From positions 3,224,001 through 3,288,000 of the forward strand of contig NZ_CP036289.1 of NCBI RefSeq assembly GCF_007748115.1: DNA of 64,000 nucleotides. The letters are read 5' to 3'. The position numbers and the translations under genes were made by a program. How positions within the stretch are numbered: position 1 is the first letter of the stretch; every line of letters starts with the position of its first letter. Below are positions 20,063-30,098 of the stretch, in pieces. Under the pieces are notes generated by a model. It was not told the origin of the DNA. It saw only the letters and a program-made list of their open reading frames with translations, and did no database searches. Origin of the DNA: Bremerella volcania (GTDB lineage Bacteria; Planctomycetota; Planctomycetia; Pirellulales; Pirellulaceae).

Positions 20063-22483
20063 TCATCTCTTCTTCATGATGTCCGACAATGCGACGGCCC
20101 GCACAATGTCTTTGAGTTGATAGTTTTTCCGCTTCGCCTCTTCGACGATCGCTTGGATATCTTCCTGGTCATCGACGGTGAGCACGCGGCGTAACCCGTA
20201 CGAGCAAAGGTGTTCGACCAGACCCTGCAGGAACCGATCGCGATCACCCAGCAAAAGCTGCTTGAACTGCTCGGCATCGGCAAACATGCGTCCGTCAGGC
20301 ATCTCGCCACTGGGATCGACAGGAGGATCAGCTCCGGTTCCCTTTTCAACGCGTTCGTGCGTGCGCCACTGACCGATTGCGTCGAATTGATCGAATGCCA
20401 AGCCAAGCGGATCAATATTGCGATGGCAGGCAGCACAGTTAGCGTTCTGTGTATGTGCCTTAATCTTCTGTCGAATGGTCGCCTTGGGACTGTCCGGCGG
20501 ATTGGGTTCGATGGGATCGACGTTTGCCGGCGGCGGTGGAGGAGTTTTGGCAAAGATCGCTTCACTGATCCAAACCCCACGGTGAACAGGACGATGCCGC
20601 GTGCCGTCGGAAGTAAGACCGAGGATCGCTCCCATCGTCAGTAGCCCGCCACGATGGTGCTCTGGCTTGAGCGATACCTTCTGCACGCCGGACGTCTTAG
20701 GCATTGTCACACCATAAAATTCGCAGAGGCGCGCATTGGCCATCGTCCAGTCAGAAGTGATGAAATGATCGATGCTCAGATTGCTGGCGAACACTTCTCG
20801 AAAGTACTGAATGACTTCCTCCCGCATGCTCGCTTCCAGCCAGACGTCATATTCAGGGTACAATTTGCCATCGGGCGGAAACATTCCAACGCGATGTAGC
20901 TGAAGCCATTGACGGGGGAAATCTTGCACGAATCGATCCATCTTCGGATCTGCCAGCATGCGATCGACATGTTTTGCAAGTTCGTCTTCCGTAAGCTTCC
21001 CTTCGGCAGCCGCATCGAACAATGCCTGGTCTGGCATGGAACTCCAAAGGAAGTACGACAAACGTGAGGCAAGTTCCCAGTCGTTAAGCCGCTCACGCGG
21101 TTGCGTATCCCCTTCGACCAGATAGGTGAAATTGCGACTATTGAGCACGCCCAACAAGGCTACCTGATAAGCGGACTTCCTGTCTTCGCCGGCGGCCAGT
21201 TCTTCCTCGTAGGCTTCCAGATAGGGACGCAGTTCATCATCGGCAACAGGTCGCCGCCAGGCCCGCTGTGCGAATCGATTGAGATGCTGCACAACGACTT
21301 CGAGCGTTGCATCGCCTGGAGGCATTATATCCGTGCGTGTCGCACGCTCTGCATCACTCTCGATAGGCCCTTCCCACTCGATCCAATCCAACAGCACGAA
21401 CGAGAAAATGCCGTTACCATTTTCGTCGAAAAGTTTAGGACCCGTGGGATTCAGTAGCTTCGTTTCACTGGTATGCGTGAAGACGTAATCGGACCCGCCG
21501 AGAATGTTTCGATGATGGCCGCCCTTGTCACGAGAGATGATGTCGGTGACGACAACGTTGAAATCAAGGCTCGTAGGCATCTCCAGGAAAACCTCAAACT
21601 CAATGATCTCCGGTTCATCTTCCGGAGCGAGGATATCCAACTCGATCAGGCCCTCGTTGGTACCTTCACCGGTCCGTTTGCCGATGCGTAAGTGTGGTGT
21701 TTGTCCATACGGAGGACGAACTCCACTAATCTGTAGCCTTGCTCGATAAAGCCCACTCTTCGAGGCGCCCGCGCCGAACCAGTGGGGGCGCAAAGCCTGA
21801 AGTTCCCTACCAGGAAAAATCAGGGCACGCAGAGGAAGTTTGATCCCAAAGCGGTCAAGGTAAGCCTGCTGCCGTTGGCCTCCGTTGTAGCGGATTTCTG
21901 CCGCGGTTTTGCGAATCGTTTGCGACTCGACGGGATGCTCGGGAAACGCCCGATCCAGGACGATTTCAGAGGCGCGGTAGTAACGTTCGACATGCGAGGG
22001 AGACAGCGAGAGCTGCGAGCCGATGCGCTCGAAGCCATGCCATAATGGGTCGGCATTCAATTCACCTGGTTGAGACGGATCGTAGCGGACCCCCAGCAGA
22101 TCATAGATCGTGTTCTGGTATTCCCGGCGGCTTAACCGGTAGTGAGAAACTGGCGGTCGCGCGGCCATACGCGCGGCTCGTCCTTCGCGGATACGTGAGT
22201 CGAGCTGGGAAATCACCGTAGCGATTTCGTTTTCACTTGGCTGCGGTTCGTCTTCTGGGGGCATCTCGCCGGCGTTGATGCGTTCCACGATTTCCGCCCA
22301 AAGATGCCCATCCTGGCCTGATCGGAAGTCGCGCGACAACTGATCGATGCGTAGGTCTCGCTCGACCGTCTCAGGCCCATGACACCGGATGCAGTGGTTC
22401 TGGAGAAACGCCTCGAAGGGTTCCGCGGCGGAAACGATTGACGCCCCAGCAAAGAACGCCAGCATCATGAACGATAGACGCAT
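20063..22483 (-). CDS. Exported c-type cytochrome with DUF1587/DUF1592/DUF1588/DUF1585 domains
   Basis: An 806-residue exported protein. After a signal peptide ([20 protein letters not shown]) comes a haem-c motif CIRCH (Cys31, Cys34, His35) in a planctomycete cytochrome domain. A long modular region follows with [19 protein letters not shown] (DUF1587), [27 protein letters not shown] and [13 protein letters not shown] (DUF1592), [19 protein letters not shown] with a second CxxCH-like [13 protein letters not shown] (DUF1588), and a C-terminal [13 protein letters not shown] segment (DUF1585). It probably takes part in periplasmic electron transfer, perhaps with the DUF1552 protein; the substrate is unknown. 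Confidence 0.92.
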   Translation of the reverse strand: MRLSFMMLAFFAGASIVSAAEPFEAFLQNHCIRCHGPETVERDLRIDQLSRDFRSGQDGHLWAEIVERINAGEMPPEDEPQPSENEIATVISQLDSRIREGRAARMAARPPVSHYRLSRREYQNTIYDLLGVRYDPSQPGELNADPLWHGFERIGSQLSLSPSHVERYYRASEIVLDRAFPEHPVESQTIRKTAAEIRYNGGQRQQAYLDRFGIKLPLRALIFPGRELQALRPHWFGAGASKSGLYRARLQISGVRPPYGQTPHLRIGKRTGEGTNEGLIELDILAPEDEPEIIEFEVFLEMPTSLDFNVVVTDIISRDKGGHHRNILGGSDYVFTHTSETKLLNPTGPKLFDENGNGIFSFVLLDWIEWEGPIESDAERATRTDIMPPGDATLEVVVQHLNRFAQRAWRRPVADDELRPYLEAYEEELAAGEDRKSAYQVALLGVLNSRNFTYLVEGDTQPRERLNDWELASRLSYFLWSSMPDQALFDAAAEGKLTEDELAKHVDRMLADPKMDRFVQDFPRQWLQLHRVGMFPPDGKLYPEYDVWLEASMREEVIQYFREVFASNLSIDHFITSDWTMANARLCEFYGVTMPKTSGVQKVSLKPEHHRGGLLTMGAILGLTSDGTRHRPVHRGVWISEAIFAKTPPPPPANVDPIEPNPPDSPKATIRQKIKAHTQNANCAACHRNIDPLGLAFDQFDAIGQWRTHERVEKGTGADPPVDPSGEMPDGRMFADAEQFKQLLLGDRDRFLQGLVEHLCSYGLRRVLTVDDQEDIQAIVEEAKRKNYQLKDIVRAVALSDIMKKR

Positions 22484-22753
22484 TAGGAAGGCCTGGTTCG
22501 AGGTAGGAAGGAACGCGAGCAGTGGCTGTTAGGCAGGACGCGAAAATCATCTGAATAGCTTGCAAGCGATTCATTTATTGAGAGCGTGAATAAGTTTAAG
22601 GGGATAGGTCTACATCAACGCTCCGCGACTGTCGCAAATTGATTCTACTTTAATTGATAAATGCATGCACTCTCGATTTTAGAGAATATTGCAAGCGGCC
22701 CCGTCCAGGCACAACCAGGTCTGCGCTTGAACTGAAAGGCAAGACGGTCGATG

Positions 22754-23434
22754 TCAATAGCTGCCTGGTCCGATCAGCCCGAGTTCCACCGCGAAACGAA
22801 CGAATTCCGCACGGGTACGAAGTCCCAGCTTGACGCCAATCCGACCACGATAGGTCTCCACCGTCTTGATGCTTAGATCCAGGTCGTCCGCTATTTCCTG
22901 GTTGGTATGTCCCTTGGCCAGGCTGAGAAACACTTCTTTCTCGCGGGAACTGAGACTTCCCAGGGGACCCATCTTTTCTTTTTCGGACCAATCTTTCTCT
23001 GTCGTTAGCAGGTTGCCGACCTGGCTGGCGTCCAAATCAAGATCGACGAACACCTTTCCCGTCGCGACGGCGCGGATTGCGGCAACAACCTCGGTATCGG
23101 CTGCTGCCTTGACGACGTAGCCACTGGCTCCGCTGGCCAACGCAGCACGGACCAGCGTCAGGTCGTCGTGCATCGACAGAACCAGGATCCGCGTTTCCGG
23201 AATCGCTTGACGCAAATCATCGATGACCGGAAGCGTGCTGCCGCCTGGCATGGTCAGGTCAAGCACAAGTACATCTGGGCGAAGCTTCGAGACTTCGGCC
23301 TGCAACTGACCGACATCCGATACCTCTCCCACCACTTCGAGGTCGACATGCGATTGGAGAAGTAGCTTGAGTCCCGCGCGAAAGACAGCGTGGTCGTCAG
23401 CGATCACCAGGCGTATATTCTTCTTTTCGTTCAT
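22754..23434 (-). CDS. NarL/FixJ-type response regulator
   Basis: A 226-residue regulator. The receiver domain has acidic residues in IADDHAVF, phospho-acceptor Asp59 in DVLVLDLTMPGG and the conserved Lys in YVVKAA. The C-terminal LuxR-type HTH reads LSSREKEVFLSLAKGHTNQE and continues IADDLDLSIKTVETYRGRI. Its start overlaps the kinase stop by ATGA, so the two are a cognate pair. The targets are unknown; the divergent metal-efflux genes are a reasonable guess. It is preceded on the other side by 270 bases without a recognisable gene, up to the cytochrome start at 22483. Confidence 0.94.
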   Translation of the reverse strand: MNEKKNIRLVIADDHAVFRAGLKLLLQSHVDLEVVGEVSDVGQLQAEVSKLRPDVLVLDLTMPGGSTLPVIDDLRQAIPETRILVLSMHDDLTLVRAALASGASGYVVKAAADTEVVAAIRAVATGKVFVDLDLDASQVGNLLTTEKDWSEKEKMGPLGSLSSREKEVFLSLAKGHTNQEIADDLDLSIKTVETYRGRIGVKLGLRTRAEFVRFAVELGLIGPGSY

Positions 23435-24306
23435 GAGCGGACCGGAATCCTCGCGCGAATGATGGTGCCCCCTTCAGGACGTTCTAAAACGCTAAACTCG
23501 CCCGCCAGAAGCGCAGTCCGTTGGATCATTCCTGAAACCCCCATTCCCTGATTGGACGTAGAGTCCTTATCGAATCCACGCCCGTCGTCCTCGATCTCCA
23601 CCACAACTTCGCTACGTCGCTGCGCGACGAGAATTCGCACGAGCCTTGCTCCGGAATGGCGAGCGACGTTCGTTAGCCCTTCCTGCACGATTCGATAAAT
23701 GGTTGTTTGAAGTGGATTGGATAATTTGTCCCAGTCTTGGATCTCGATCGTCAATTCAATGTCAATATCGTGGATCTGCTCGGCGTCTTCAGCCATCCGC
23801 TCCAAGGCGCCTTGTAAGCCAAGATGGTCCAGCGCCGCCGGACGCAGTCCATTCGCGATCCGTCGTACCTCGTGTACGGCGCTATTGACCACCTCGCGCA
23901 AGTCGTCGATTCGTTGTCGATAACTCGATGGATCCGGTTGATCGCCAAGAGCCCTCAAGCCCATCATCACCGAGGTTAACGATTGTCCCACCTCGTCGTG
24001 AAGATCAAAGGCGATGCGTCGTCTTTCCTCGTCTTGCAGTGCTGCGAACTGTTCTAGAAGGCTTGCGCGGATGTTCGCGAGTTCCTGTATTGGGCGAATA
24101 ATTACAAACCACATGAAAGGAATTAAGATCATCGTCAGCAAAGTCGCATCAACGGCGGCTTCTTTCCAGGAGGTTTGGCTATCTACCAGAACTAGAGGCA
24201 GAACAAACATGATCGAGAATTCCGCCACGAAGACAACCAAGAGGATCATGAAAGAGACGCGAACAGGCCGGCTGAGCAGAATCGCTTCCAGTGGAGAGTT
24301 GTTCAT
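23431..24306 (-). CDS. NarL-family sensor histidine kinase (HisKA_3)
   Basis: A 291-residue membrane kinase. Two transmembrane segments lie at about 17-41 and 54-71, with a very short external loop between them. The dimerisation/phosphoacceptor motif RRIAFDLHDEVGQSLTSV has His103, and the ATPase domain shows VQEGLTNVARHSGA and EIEDDGRGFD. ATG at 24306 is preferred over 24354 because it gives the usual short cytoplasmic lead before the first membrane helix. The lack of an extracytoplasmic domain suggests sensing within the membrane or through a partner. Confidence 0.92.
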   Translation of the reverse strand: MNNSPLEAILLSRPVRVSFMILLVVFVAEFSIMFVLPLVLVDSQTSWKEAAVDATLLTMILIPFMWFVIIRPIQELANIRASLLEQFAALQDEERRRIAFDLHDEVGQSLTSVMMGLRALGDQPDPSSYRQRIDDLREVVNSAVHEVRRIANGLRPAALDHLGLQGALERMAEDAEQIHDIDIELTIEIQDWDKLSNPLQTTIYRIVQEGLTNVARHSGARLVRILVAQRRSEVVVEIEDDGRGFDKDSTSNQGMGVSGMIQRTALLAGEFSVLERPEGGTIIRARIPVRS

Positions 24307-24470
24307 GCTTGATTGAGCTTCTGAAATTGCCGAATAGCACCGGCGACGTTCCAACCGTTGCCGGGCAACCAGGATTTGGGCCTTCTACATTCTCAACAGC
24401 ATATCATATCCACCAGTCCCATCTCGAATGGCGAATTCTCGACTGGGGACGGGGACGCCTGCTTGTCAGG

Positions 24471-24504
24471 AAAACCCTGACAAGGCCACCAAGATCAGGG
24501 TTTT
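24471..24504. promoter_or_regulatory. Inverted repeat in the divergent region between kinase and efflux genes
   Basis: AAAACCCTGA (24471-24480) and TCAGGGTTTT (24495-24504) are perfect 10-bp inverted arms separated by 14 bases. They lie in the 310-base space between the kinase start (24306) and the adaptor start (24617). This could be a regulator-binding site for the efflux genes or the stem of a terminator-like hairpin. I see no gene in the rest of this space. Confidence 0.4.
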
Positions 24505-24616
24505 TCCCGAATTGAAACGAAAGCTTGTTCGTGGGGAAAATGGAAGTACGTCATTTTGAGGACTTCTTGATGTCCTTACCCACCTTAGTACTTCAACCTT
24601 CGATCGGGTGTTTCGC

Positions 24617-26107
24617 ATGTCTGAACATGCTTCCCAGGCAGCTTCGTCAGGGTTTCTCGCGATGATTGGCAAAGTCGTCCCTCCCATCCTCGTGTTCGGG
24701 GCGTTGGGCGGCGCGTGGCTGGCCGTGCATCATATGGGAACTGCCCCCGAAACCCACGATTCCGAGGTACGCTCCGCGCCCGAAGAGGGACCGATGAAGG
24801 AGGTGCTGAAGCTACCGCCGGGCAAGGTGAACTCGGCGGAACTTATCGCGCACGCAGCGTCACAGAGGTCCATTCAACACTCACATTCCGTTCCCGGGCG
24901 TATCACTTACGACGAGACACGTCATGTTGAAGTCCGTACGCCCATCGATGGAATCCTTGAGCAAGTGCTGGTTCAACCAGGAGATCGTGTCGTCGCCGGA
25001 CAGTTGTTGGCAACACTTAGCAGCCCGGAAGTCGGAAGTGCCCGTTCGGAACTGATGCGGTGTCAGTCTCACGAAGAGCTACGTACCATCGAAGCAAACC
25101 GCGCTCAGGAAGTCGCCTCGAATGTACGCCGCCTCGTTGAATTGTTAGACGAAGAGATGGCGACTTCCGATATCGAGGCGAAACTTCAAGGCCTCGAGCT
25201 TGGGGAAGTTCGCAAGGTGATCCAGGCCGCCCATGCCCGCCTGCAACTGGCCAAAGAGTTACGAGACAACGTCCAGCCGCTCATTGGTTCCGGGGCGATG
25301 CCAGAACGAGTTATCCGCGAGCGACAATCGGAGTACGAGATTGCACGTGCTGAATTCGAAGCGGCTCGAGAGCAGGCTCTTTTCGACGTCGCTCAGGCCG
25401 AGCGAGAAGCATCCGCGAAGCTCGCGGATGCCAAACGACAGACGCAGATCGCCCAGCAGACGCTGCAAAGCTTAATTGGTAATTCGCCATCGACCGATTC
25501 GCAAAACGAGGCGTCCATGCTTTCAACACTGCAGATTTGCGCCCCGATGGCCGGAACGATCGAGTCACGCAAGTTTGCATCCAGCGAACGCGTCTATCGC
25601 GCGGATACGCTCTACGTACTTGCTGATACATCCTCCCTCTACGTGTCGGCGGCCGTCAGAGAGAAAGACTGGCCCGCCGTTGGCATAAAGGAGGGAACGG
25701 AGGTGGAGGTGATTGTCCCGGCGGTCGAAAGCGAGCGCATGTCGGCTCGCGTTCAGTACGTTGGAAGAGAGGTTGATCCCAACACGAATTCTATTCCTGT
25801 GGTAGCCGCATTGAATAATCCAACGGGGCTACTGCGCCCCGGCATGTTCGTACGCGTTGTCCTTCCGATTGGGGAACCACAGACTTCGTTGGTTGTTCGC
25901 CCGGAATCGATCCTGCGACACGATGACCAGCAGTTCGTGTTCGTCCAGGTGGGTGACTATGAATTCCAAAGAGTACCGATCGAGACAGGGCTCGAAACCG
26001 AAAACTGGACCGAGGTGAAGCAAGGTCTTGAGCTTGGTCAACGTGTGGTCGAGCGAGGAGCATTCTTGCTGAAGTCCGAGTGGCTTCTAGAGGGAGAAAG
26101 CGAATAG
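24617..26107 (+). CDS. RND efflux periplasmic adaptor, CusB/CzcB-like
   Basis: A 496-residue membrane-fusion protein. A single N-terminal membrane helix (about 17-38, GKVVPPILVFGALGGAWLA) anchors it. Next is a first lipoyl/barrel half (SHSVPGRITYDETRHVEVRT, PIDGILEQVLVQPGDRVVAG, QLLATLSSPEV), a long alpha-helical hairpin (about 135-285, rich in Glu/Ala/Arg), the second lipoyl half (TLQICAPMAGTIESRKFASS) and a C-terminal beta-barrel with RVQYVGREVDPNTNSIPVVA. ATG at 24617 is chosen over GTG at 24608. It works with the following RND pump; no outer-membrane factor gene is in the window. Confidence 0.92.
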   Translation: MSEHASQAASSGFLAMIGKVVPPILVFGALGGAWLAVHHMGTAPETHDSEVRSAPEEGPMKEVLKLPPGKVNSAELIAHAASQRSIQHSHSVPGRITYDETRHVEVRTPIDGILEQVLVQPGDRVVAGQLLATLSSPEVGSARSELMRCQSHEELRTIEANRAQEVASNVRRLVELLDEEMATSDIEAKLQGLELGEVRKVIQAAHARLQLAKELRDNVQPLIGSGAMPERVIRERQSEYEIARAEFEAAREQALFDVAQAEREASAKLADAKRQTQIAQQTLQSLIGNSPSTDSQNEASMLSTLQICAPMAGTIESRKFASSERVYRADTLYVLADTSSLYVSAAVREKDWPAVGIKEGTEVEVIVPAVESERMSARVQYVGREVDPNTNSIPVVAALNNPTGLLRPGMFVRVVLPIGEPQTSLVVRPESILRHDDQQFVFVQVGDYEFQRVPIETGLETENWTEVKQGLELGQRVVERGAFLLKSEWLLEGESE

Positions 26108-26160
26108 CATCTCGAAGGTAGCCGTGTTATCGACCACATCCCCGTATTGAATGCCCACCC

Positions 26161-29100
26161 ATGCTGACTCACGTAATTGAATTCTCACTTAAGAATCGCG
26201 GCCTGGTCATCATCTTAACCTTGTTGATGGCAGGGGCTGGACTCTATTCGGCGATCAAGCTGCCGATCGATGCCGTTCCGGACATGACCAACGTCCAGGT
26301 CCAGGTAGTCACCGACGCGGGTTCTCTTTCTCCGGTGGAAGTGGAACGCTACGTCACCTATCCCGTCGAGAACACGATGGGTGGCTTACCCAACGTCGAG
26401 GAATTACGAAGCGTCTCGAAGTTCGGAATCTCGGTCGTCACGATCGTGTTTGAGGAAGGTACTGACGTCTACTGGGCGCGCAATCTGGTCTCGCAGCGTC
26501 TTACAGAAGCCGCGGACAACATCCCCGAGGGATACGGGACGCCTGCATTAGGGCCTCTGACGACGGCCCTTGGTGAGATTCTGCAATTCGAAGTTCGTAG
26601 CGATCGCCATTCCCCCATGGCATTGCGAACGATACTCGAGTGGGACATTGCCCCCCGACTGCGTGAAGTCGCTGGCGTGACCGAGATCAACACGCATGGT
26701 GGCTATTACAAGACTTTCGAGGTGCAGCCAGACCCAGACCGCATGACCAGTTACGGGATTACCCTGGAAACGCTGTTCGATCGAATCAAGAACAATAACG
26801 CCACCTCTGGTGGCGGCTACGTGGTGCACTACGGAGAGCAGCGATTCGTTCGCGGCATGTCGCTGCTAAGCAGCCAGCAAGATATTGAGTCGATCGTCCT
26901 GCGACGCGAAAAGGACGGTACGCCGATTCTACTGTCCGACGTTGCGACGGTAGCTATCGAACCAATGACCCGTCAAGGTGCCGTCACACGCGACGGTCGT
27001 GGGGAAGCGGTAACGGGCCTGGTCATGATGCTGATTGGAGAAAACTCGCGCGAGGTCGTTCAGGCCTCGAAGGAGCGGCTGCGAGAAATCGAGGAAACAT
27101 TGCCGGAAGGAGTCTGGCTAGAAGTTACGTACGATCGCGCTGCCCTGATTGGTAGAACGTTAAAGACTGTCCTGACCAATCTGACCGAAGGTGGTTTACT
27201 GGTTATCGTCGTGCTTCTGTTCATGCTGGGAAGCCTCCGCGCGGGGATTGTCGTTGCCTTGGCCATTCCTCTCTCGATGATGTTCGCCACCAATGTCATG
27301 GCGATGACTGCAGTCACTGCAAGTCTCATGAGTCTGGGAGCGATCGACTTCGGGCTGATCGTCGATAGCTCGGTCATCATGATCGAGAATTGCATCCACC
27401 GACTCTCTCATAACAGCGAGGGCAAGTCGCACTTGCAGGTCATCCGCGACGCGGCAATCGAGGTTCGCAAACCAACGATGTTCGGTGAATTGATCATCTC
27501 GGTGGTTTTCGTCCCCATCCTTTTGTTGCAGGGAACCGAAGGAAAACTGTTTCGCCCAATGGCCTTAACGGTGTTGTTCGCTCTGGCCGGATCGCTCGTG
27601 TTGTCTCTCACCTTCATGCCGGCGATGGCATCCTTGATGCTGCCACGCAAGATGAACGACAAGGAAGTGTTTCTAGTGCGTTGGATCAAGTATCTGTACG
27701 AACCGCTAGTCGTACGCGCCATTCGGTACTCAGGATTTACGGTCAGCCTGGCAATTGCGGTCTTCCTGGCAAGCATCCCAGTAGCGATGAACTTGGGGGC
27801 AGAGTTCATGCCGCGTCTCAACGAAGGAGACCTGCTTGTGGAGGCCGTCCGTCTTCCCAGCGCGACCCTAGAGGGATCGATCGCCATGTCGACCCAAATC
27901 GAGTCACTGCTTTGCGAATTCCCTGAGGTGAAAACGGTCTTCTCGAAGACAGGTCGGCCCGAAATCGCGAACGATGTGATGGGCGTTCATCAAACGGACG
28001 TTTGGGTTCTTTTGAAACCACCGCACGATTGGCCTGAACATAAGACACGGGACGAATTGATCGAGGAGATGTCGCAAGTCTTGAATGACAATGTCCCAGG
28101 CGTTGCTTTCGGTTTCACGCAACCGATTGAAATGCGTGTGGACGAGTTAGTCGCTGGGGTGAAAGCGGACGTTGCCATTCTTCTTTACGGAGATGACTTG
28201 AACGTCCTGGCCCAGAAAGGCAAGGAGATCGAAGCGGTTCTCAGAAATGTCCCTGGAGCGGTCGACGTGAAGGCCGACTACCAGGCAAACTTGTCGACCA
28301 TCTCCATTCAGACGCAGCCTGAGCAGCTTGCTCGTTACGGGGTCGATGCTCAATCGGTACTCGACGTGGTATCAGCCATGGGAGGTATGCCGGTCGGACA
28401 GATCTTTGAGGGCCGAGCCCGTTTTCCGATTCTCGTTCGTATCCCAGTCGAATGGCGAGAGAACCTTTCATTACTGGAACAACTTCCCGTGGCAGAAGCC
28501 GGAGGAAGCCCCATCCCACTGAAGGAGCTTGCGGAAATACGCCTTGAGGAAACTCCACCAAGCATCGAGCACGAGGCTAATCGTCGCCGCACGTTTGTTT
28601 CGGCCAATGTTCGCGGGCGAGACGTCGCGTCGTTTGTAAACGAAGCGCAGCAAGTCGTCGAGAACGAGGTCACCCTTCCAGCAGGCTACGAAATTGTCTG
28701 GGGTGGTGACTTCCAGAACCTGCAGTCCGCCAGTCAGCGTTTGGCGCTGATCCTTCCGATCGTGCTGCTCGTCATTCTGCTTCTGCTGCACACGAGCCTG
28801 GGTTCGCTTAGACTTGCCCTGCTCATCTTCCTGGCCGTGCCGATGGCGGCATCTGGCGGGATTTACGCACTATACCTCCGGGAGATGCCCTTCAGCATTT
28901 CGGCCGGTGTGGGCTTTATCGCCCTGTTTGGCGTCGCCGTGCTCAATGGTCTGGTCTGGGTAAGTGCGGCCGAACATCAAAGAAAGGTCGGCATGCCGCT
29001 TGATCGAATCAGTCATGCCACTGCCCTGGCCCGCCTACGTCCTGTGCTAATGACAGCCCTGGTCGCCAGTCTGGGTTTCCTTCCGATGGCTCTGTCAACC

Positions 29101-29277
29101 AGCGATGGTGCCGAGATGCAGCGACCACTGGCCACCGTCGTGATCGGCGGCCTGATCACCTCCACACTGCTGACGTCACTGGTTGTTCCATGTATTTATC
29201 CATGGCTCGCCAAGGGACTCCCTGTGTCGGAAGATGAGGAAGATTTGTTTGACGAATCGACGAGCGTTTTGACGTAG
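26161..29277 (+). CDS. Heavy-metal efflux RND transporter, CusA/CzcA family
   Basis: A 1038-residue proton-driven pump of the inner membrane. It has the usual pattern of 12 transmembrane helices and two large periplasmic loops: LTHVIEFSLKNRGLVIILTLL at the start, VPDMTNVQVQVVT, TYPVENTMGGLPNVEELRS, and the family-diagnostic TM4 motif DFGLIVDSSVIMIEN near residue 396, whose Asp residues carry protons. The second half shows LNEGDLLVEAVRLPS and LRLALLIFLAVPMAASGGIY. Length is normal. Whether it exports Cu/Ag or Zn/Co/Cd cannot be decided by eye. It is 53 bases after the adaptor gene, so the two are probably co-transcribed. Confidence 0.94.
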   Translation: MLTHVIEFSLKNRGLVIILTLLMAGAGLYSAIKLPIDAVPDMTNVQVQVVTDAGSLSPVEVERYVTYPVENTMGGLPNVEELRSVSKFGISVVTIVFEEGTDVYWARNLVSQRLTEAADNIPEGYGTPALGPLTTALGEILQFEVRSDRHSPMALRTILEWDIAPRLREVAGVTEINTHGGYYKTFEVQPDPDRMTSYGITLETLFDRIKNNNATSGGGYVVHYGEQRFVRGMSLLSSQQDIESIVLRREKDGTPILLSDVATVAIEPMTRQGAVTRDGRGEAVTGLVMMLIGENSREVVQASKERLREIEETLPEGVWLEVTYDRAALIGRTLKTVLTNLTEGGLLVIVVLLFMLGSLRAGIVVALAIPLSMMFATNVMAMTAVTASLMSLGAIDFGLIVDSSVIMIENCIHRLSHNSEGKSHLQVIRDAAIEVRKPTMFGELIISVVFVPILLLQGTEGKLFRPMALTVLFALAGSLVLSLTFMPAMASLMLPRKMNDKEVFLVRWIKYLYEPLVVRAIRYSGFTVSLAIAVFLASIPVAMNLGAEFMPRLNEGDLLVEAVRLPSATLEGSIAMSTQIESLLCEFPEVKTVFSKTGRPEIANDVMGVHQTDVWVLLKPPHDWPEHKTRDELIEEMSQVLNDNVPGVAFGFTQPIEMRVDELVAGVKADVAILLYGDDLNVLAQKGKEIEAVLRNVPGAVDVKADYQANLSTISIQTQPEQLARYGVDAQSVLDVVSAMGGMPVGQIFEGRARFPILVRIPVEWRENLSLLEQLPVAEAGGSPIPLKELAEIRLEETPPSIEHEANRRRTFVSANVRGRDVASFVNEAQQVVENEVTLPAGYEIVWGGDFQNLQSASQRLALILPIVLLVILLLLHTSLGSLRLALLIFLAVPMAASGGIYALYLREMPFSISAGVGFIALFGVAVLNGLVWVSAAEHQRKVGMPLDRISHATALARLRPVLMTALVASLGFLPMALSTSDGAEMQRPLATVVIGGLITSTLLTSLVVPCIYPWLAKGLPVSEDEEDLFDESTSVLT

Positions 29278-29321
29278 GACTCGTACGCCTGCCTGGCAAC
29301 CGTACATCCCGATATGACTTG

Positions 29322-30083
29322 TCACCCGAGAATCGAAATCGCTTCGTCCGGACAGGTCGCCCACTGACATCCTAGGTCTCGCAGCCAGGTTTCCCACATC
29401 CCACGGTTTTTGGGAGTTCGATTTTCCAGCAGGACTGTGGGAACCGCATTAATCATCGCGGCGATCGCAAAGTGCAGCCGGTCGGTGATCACGTATTCGA
29501 ACTGGCCTGCGACACGAATGTAGTCTTCCGGCGTCTGGGCGAGTCGAATCGGATCCCCCAAACTGCGGTTCTGATCACGCGCGTCCAAATAGCGTCCCTC
29601 CAGATCCTGTCGTAGAAAGAGTCCGCCCGGTTTACTTGGCCGAGAAGCTGTGAACTGATAGCCAAGCGCGAGGTCCGGTGCCAAGTGAGCTTCGGGATAA
29701 AACTGCCGTCCGGACGGTTCGCGGAGATAGACGGTCGCCAAACCAACAGGCTCATAGGAGTAAGCCGACTGCGGAAGAATTACCGCCGGCAGCCCAGTTG
29801 CCAGGGCCGTTTGCCGACGCCGAATCTCTTCCCGGTACTGACTTCCCAGGTTGCCGCCCCCAAAGAGCAGCAGGAAATCAATCCCATCGGCTTCGCCGGG
29901 TTCCACCCGCCGCCACGATAGTTGAAAGTGATCCAAGAGCTGACGCGTGGCCGCATAGATCAACTGGTCGCCCACGTTGTTACCCACTCCGTCCACCAAA
30001 CCAATCTTCTTCCCGGCTAAGGGACCGAAAATGGGCTCGAAGCAGGCCGCCGGCAGTAGCCGCCGCATGGTCGGTGAATTCAC
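29322..30083 (-). CDS. Polysaccharide pyruvyltransferase-like protein
   Basis: A 253-residue protein with the PS_pyruv_trans fold signatures: a Gly-rich start GLVDGVGNNVGDQLIYAATR, FLLLFGGGNLGSQYRE in the middle, and the late YVITDRLHFAIAAMINAVPT segment that binds the nucleotide/phosphoenolpyruvate side in the family. It probably adds pyruvyl ketal or acts as a related transferase on surface polysaccharide. The start is GTG at 30083; ATG at 30068 is possible and neither has a clear ribosome-binding site. It follows the GT25 gene by 15 bases, suggesting a two-gene envelope-sugar operon. Confidence 0.8.
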   Translation of the reverse strand: MNSPTMRRLLPAACFEPIFGPLAGKKIGLVDGVGNNVGDQLIYAATRQLLDHFQLSWRRVEPGEADGIDFLLLFGGGNLGSQYREEIRRRQTALATGLPAVILPQSAYSYEPVGLATVYLREPSGRQFYPEAHLAPDLALGYQFTASRPSKPGGLFLRQDLEGRYLDARDQNRSLGDPIRLAQTPEDYIRVAGQFEYVITDRLHFAIAAMINAVPTVLLENRTPKNRGMWETWLRDLGCQWATCPDEAISILG

Positions 30084-30098
30084 GAGATTTGTATCGAT

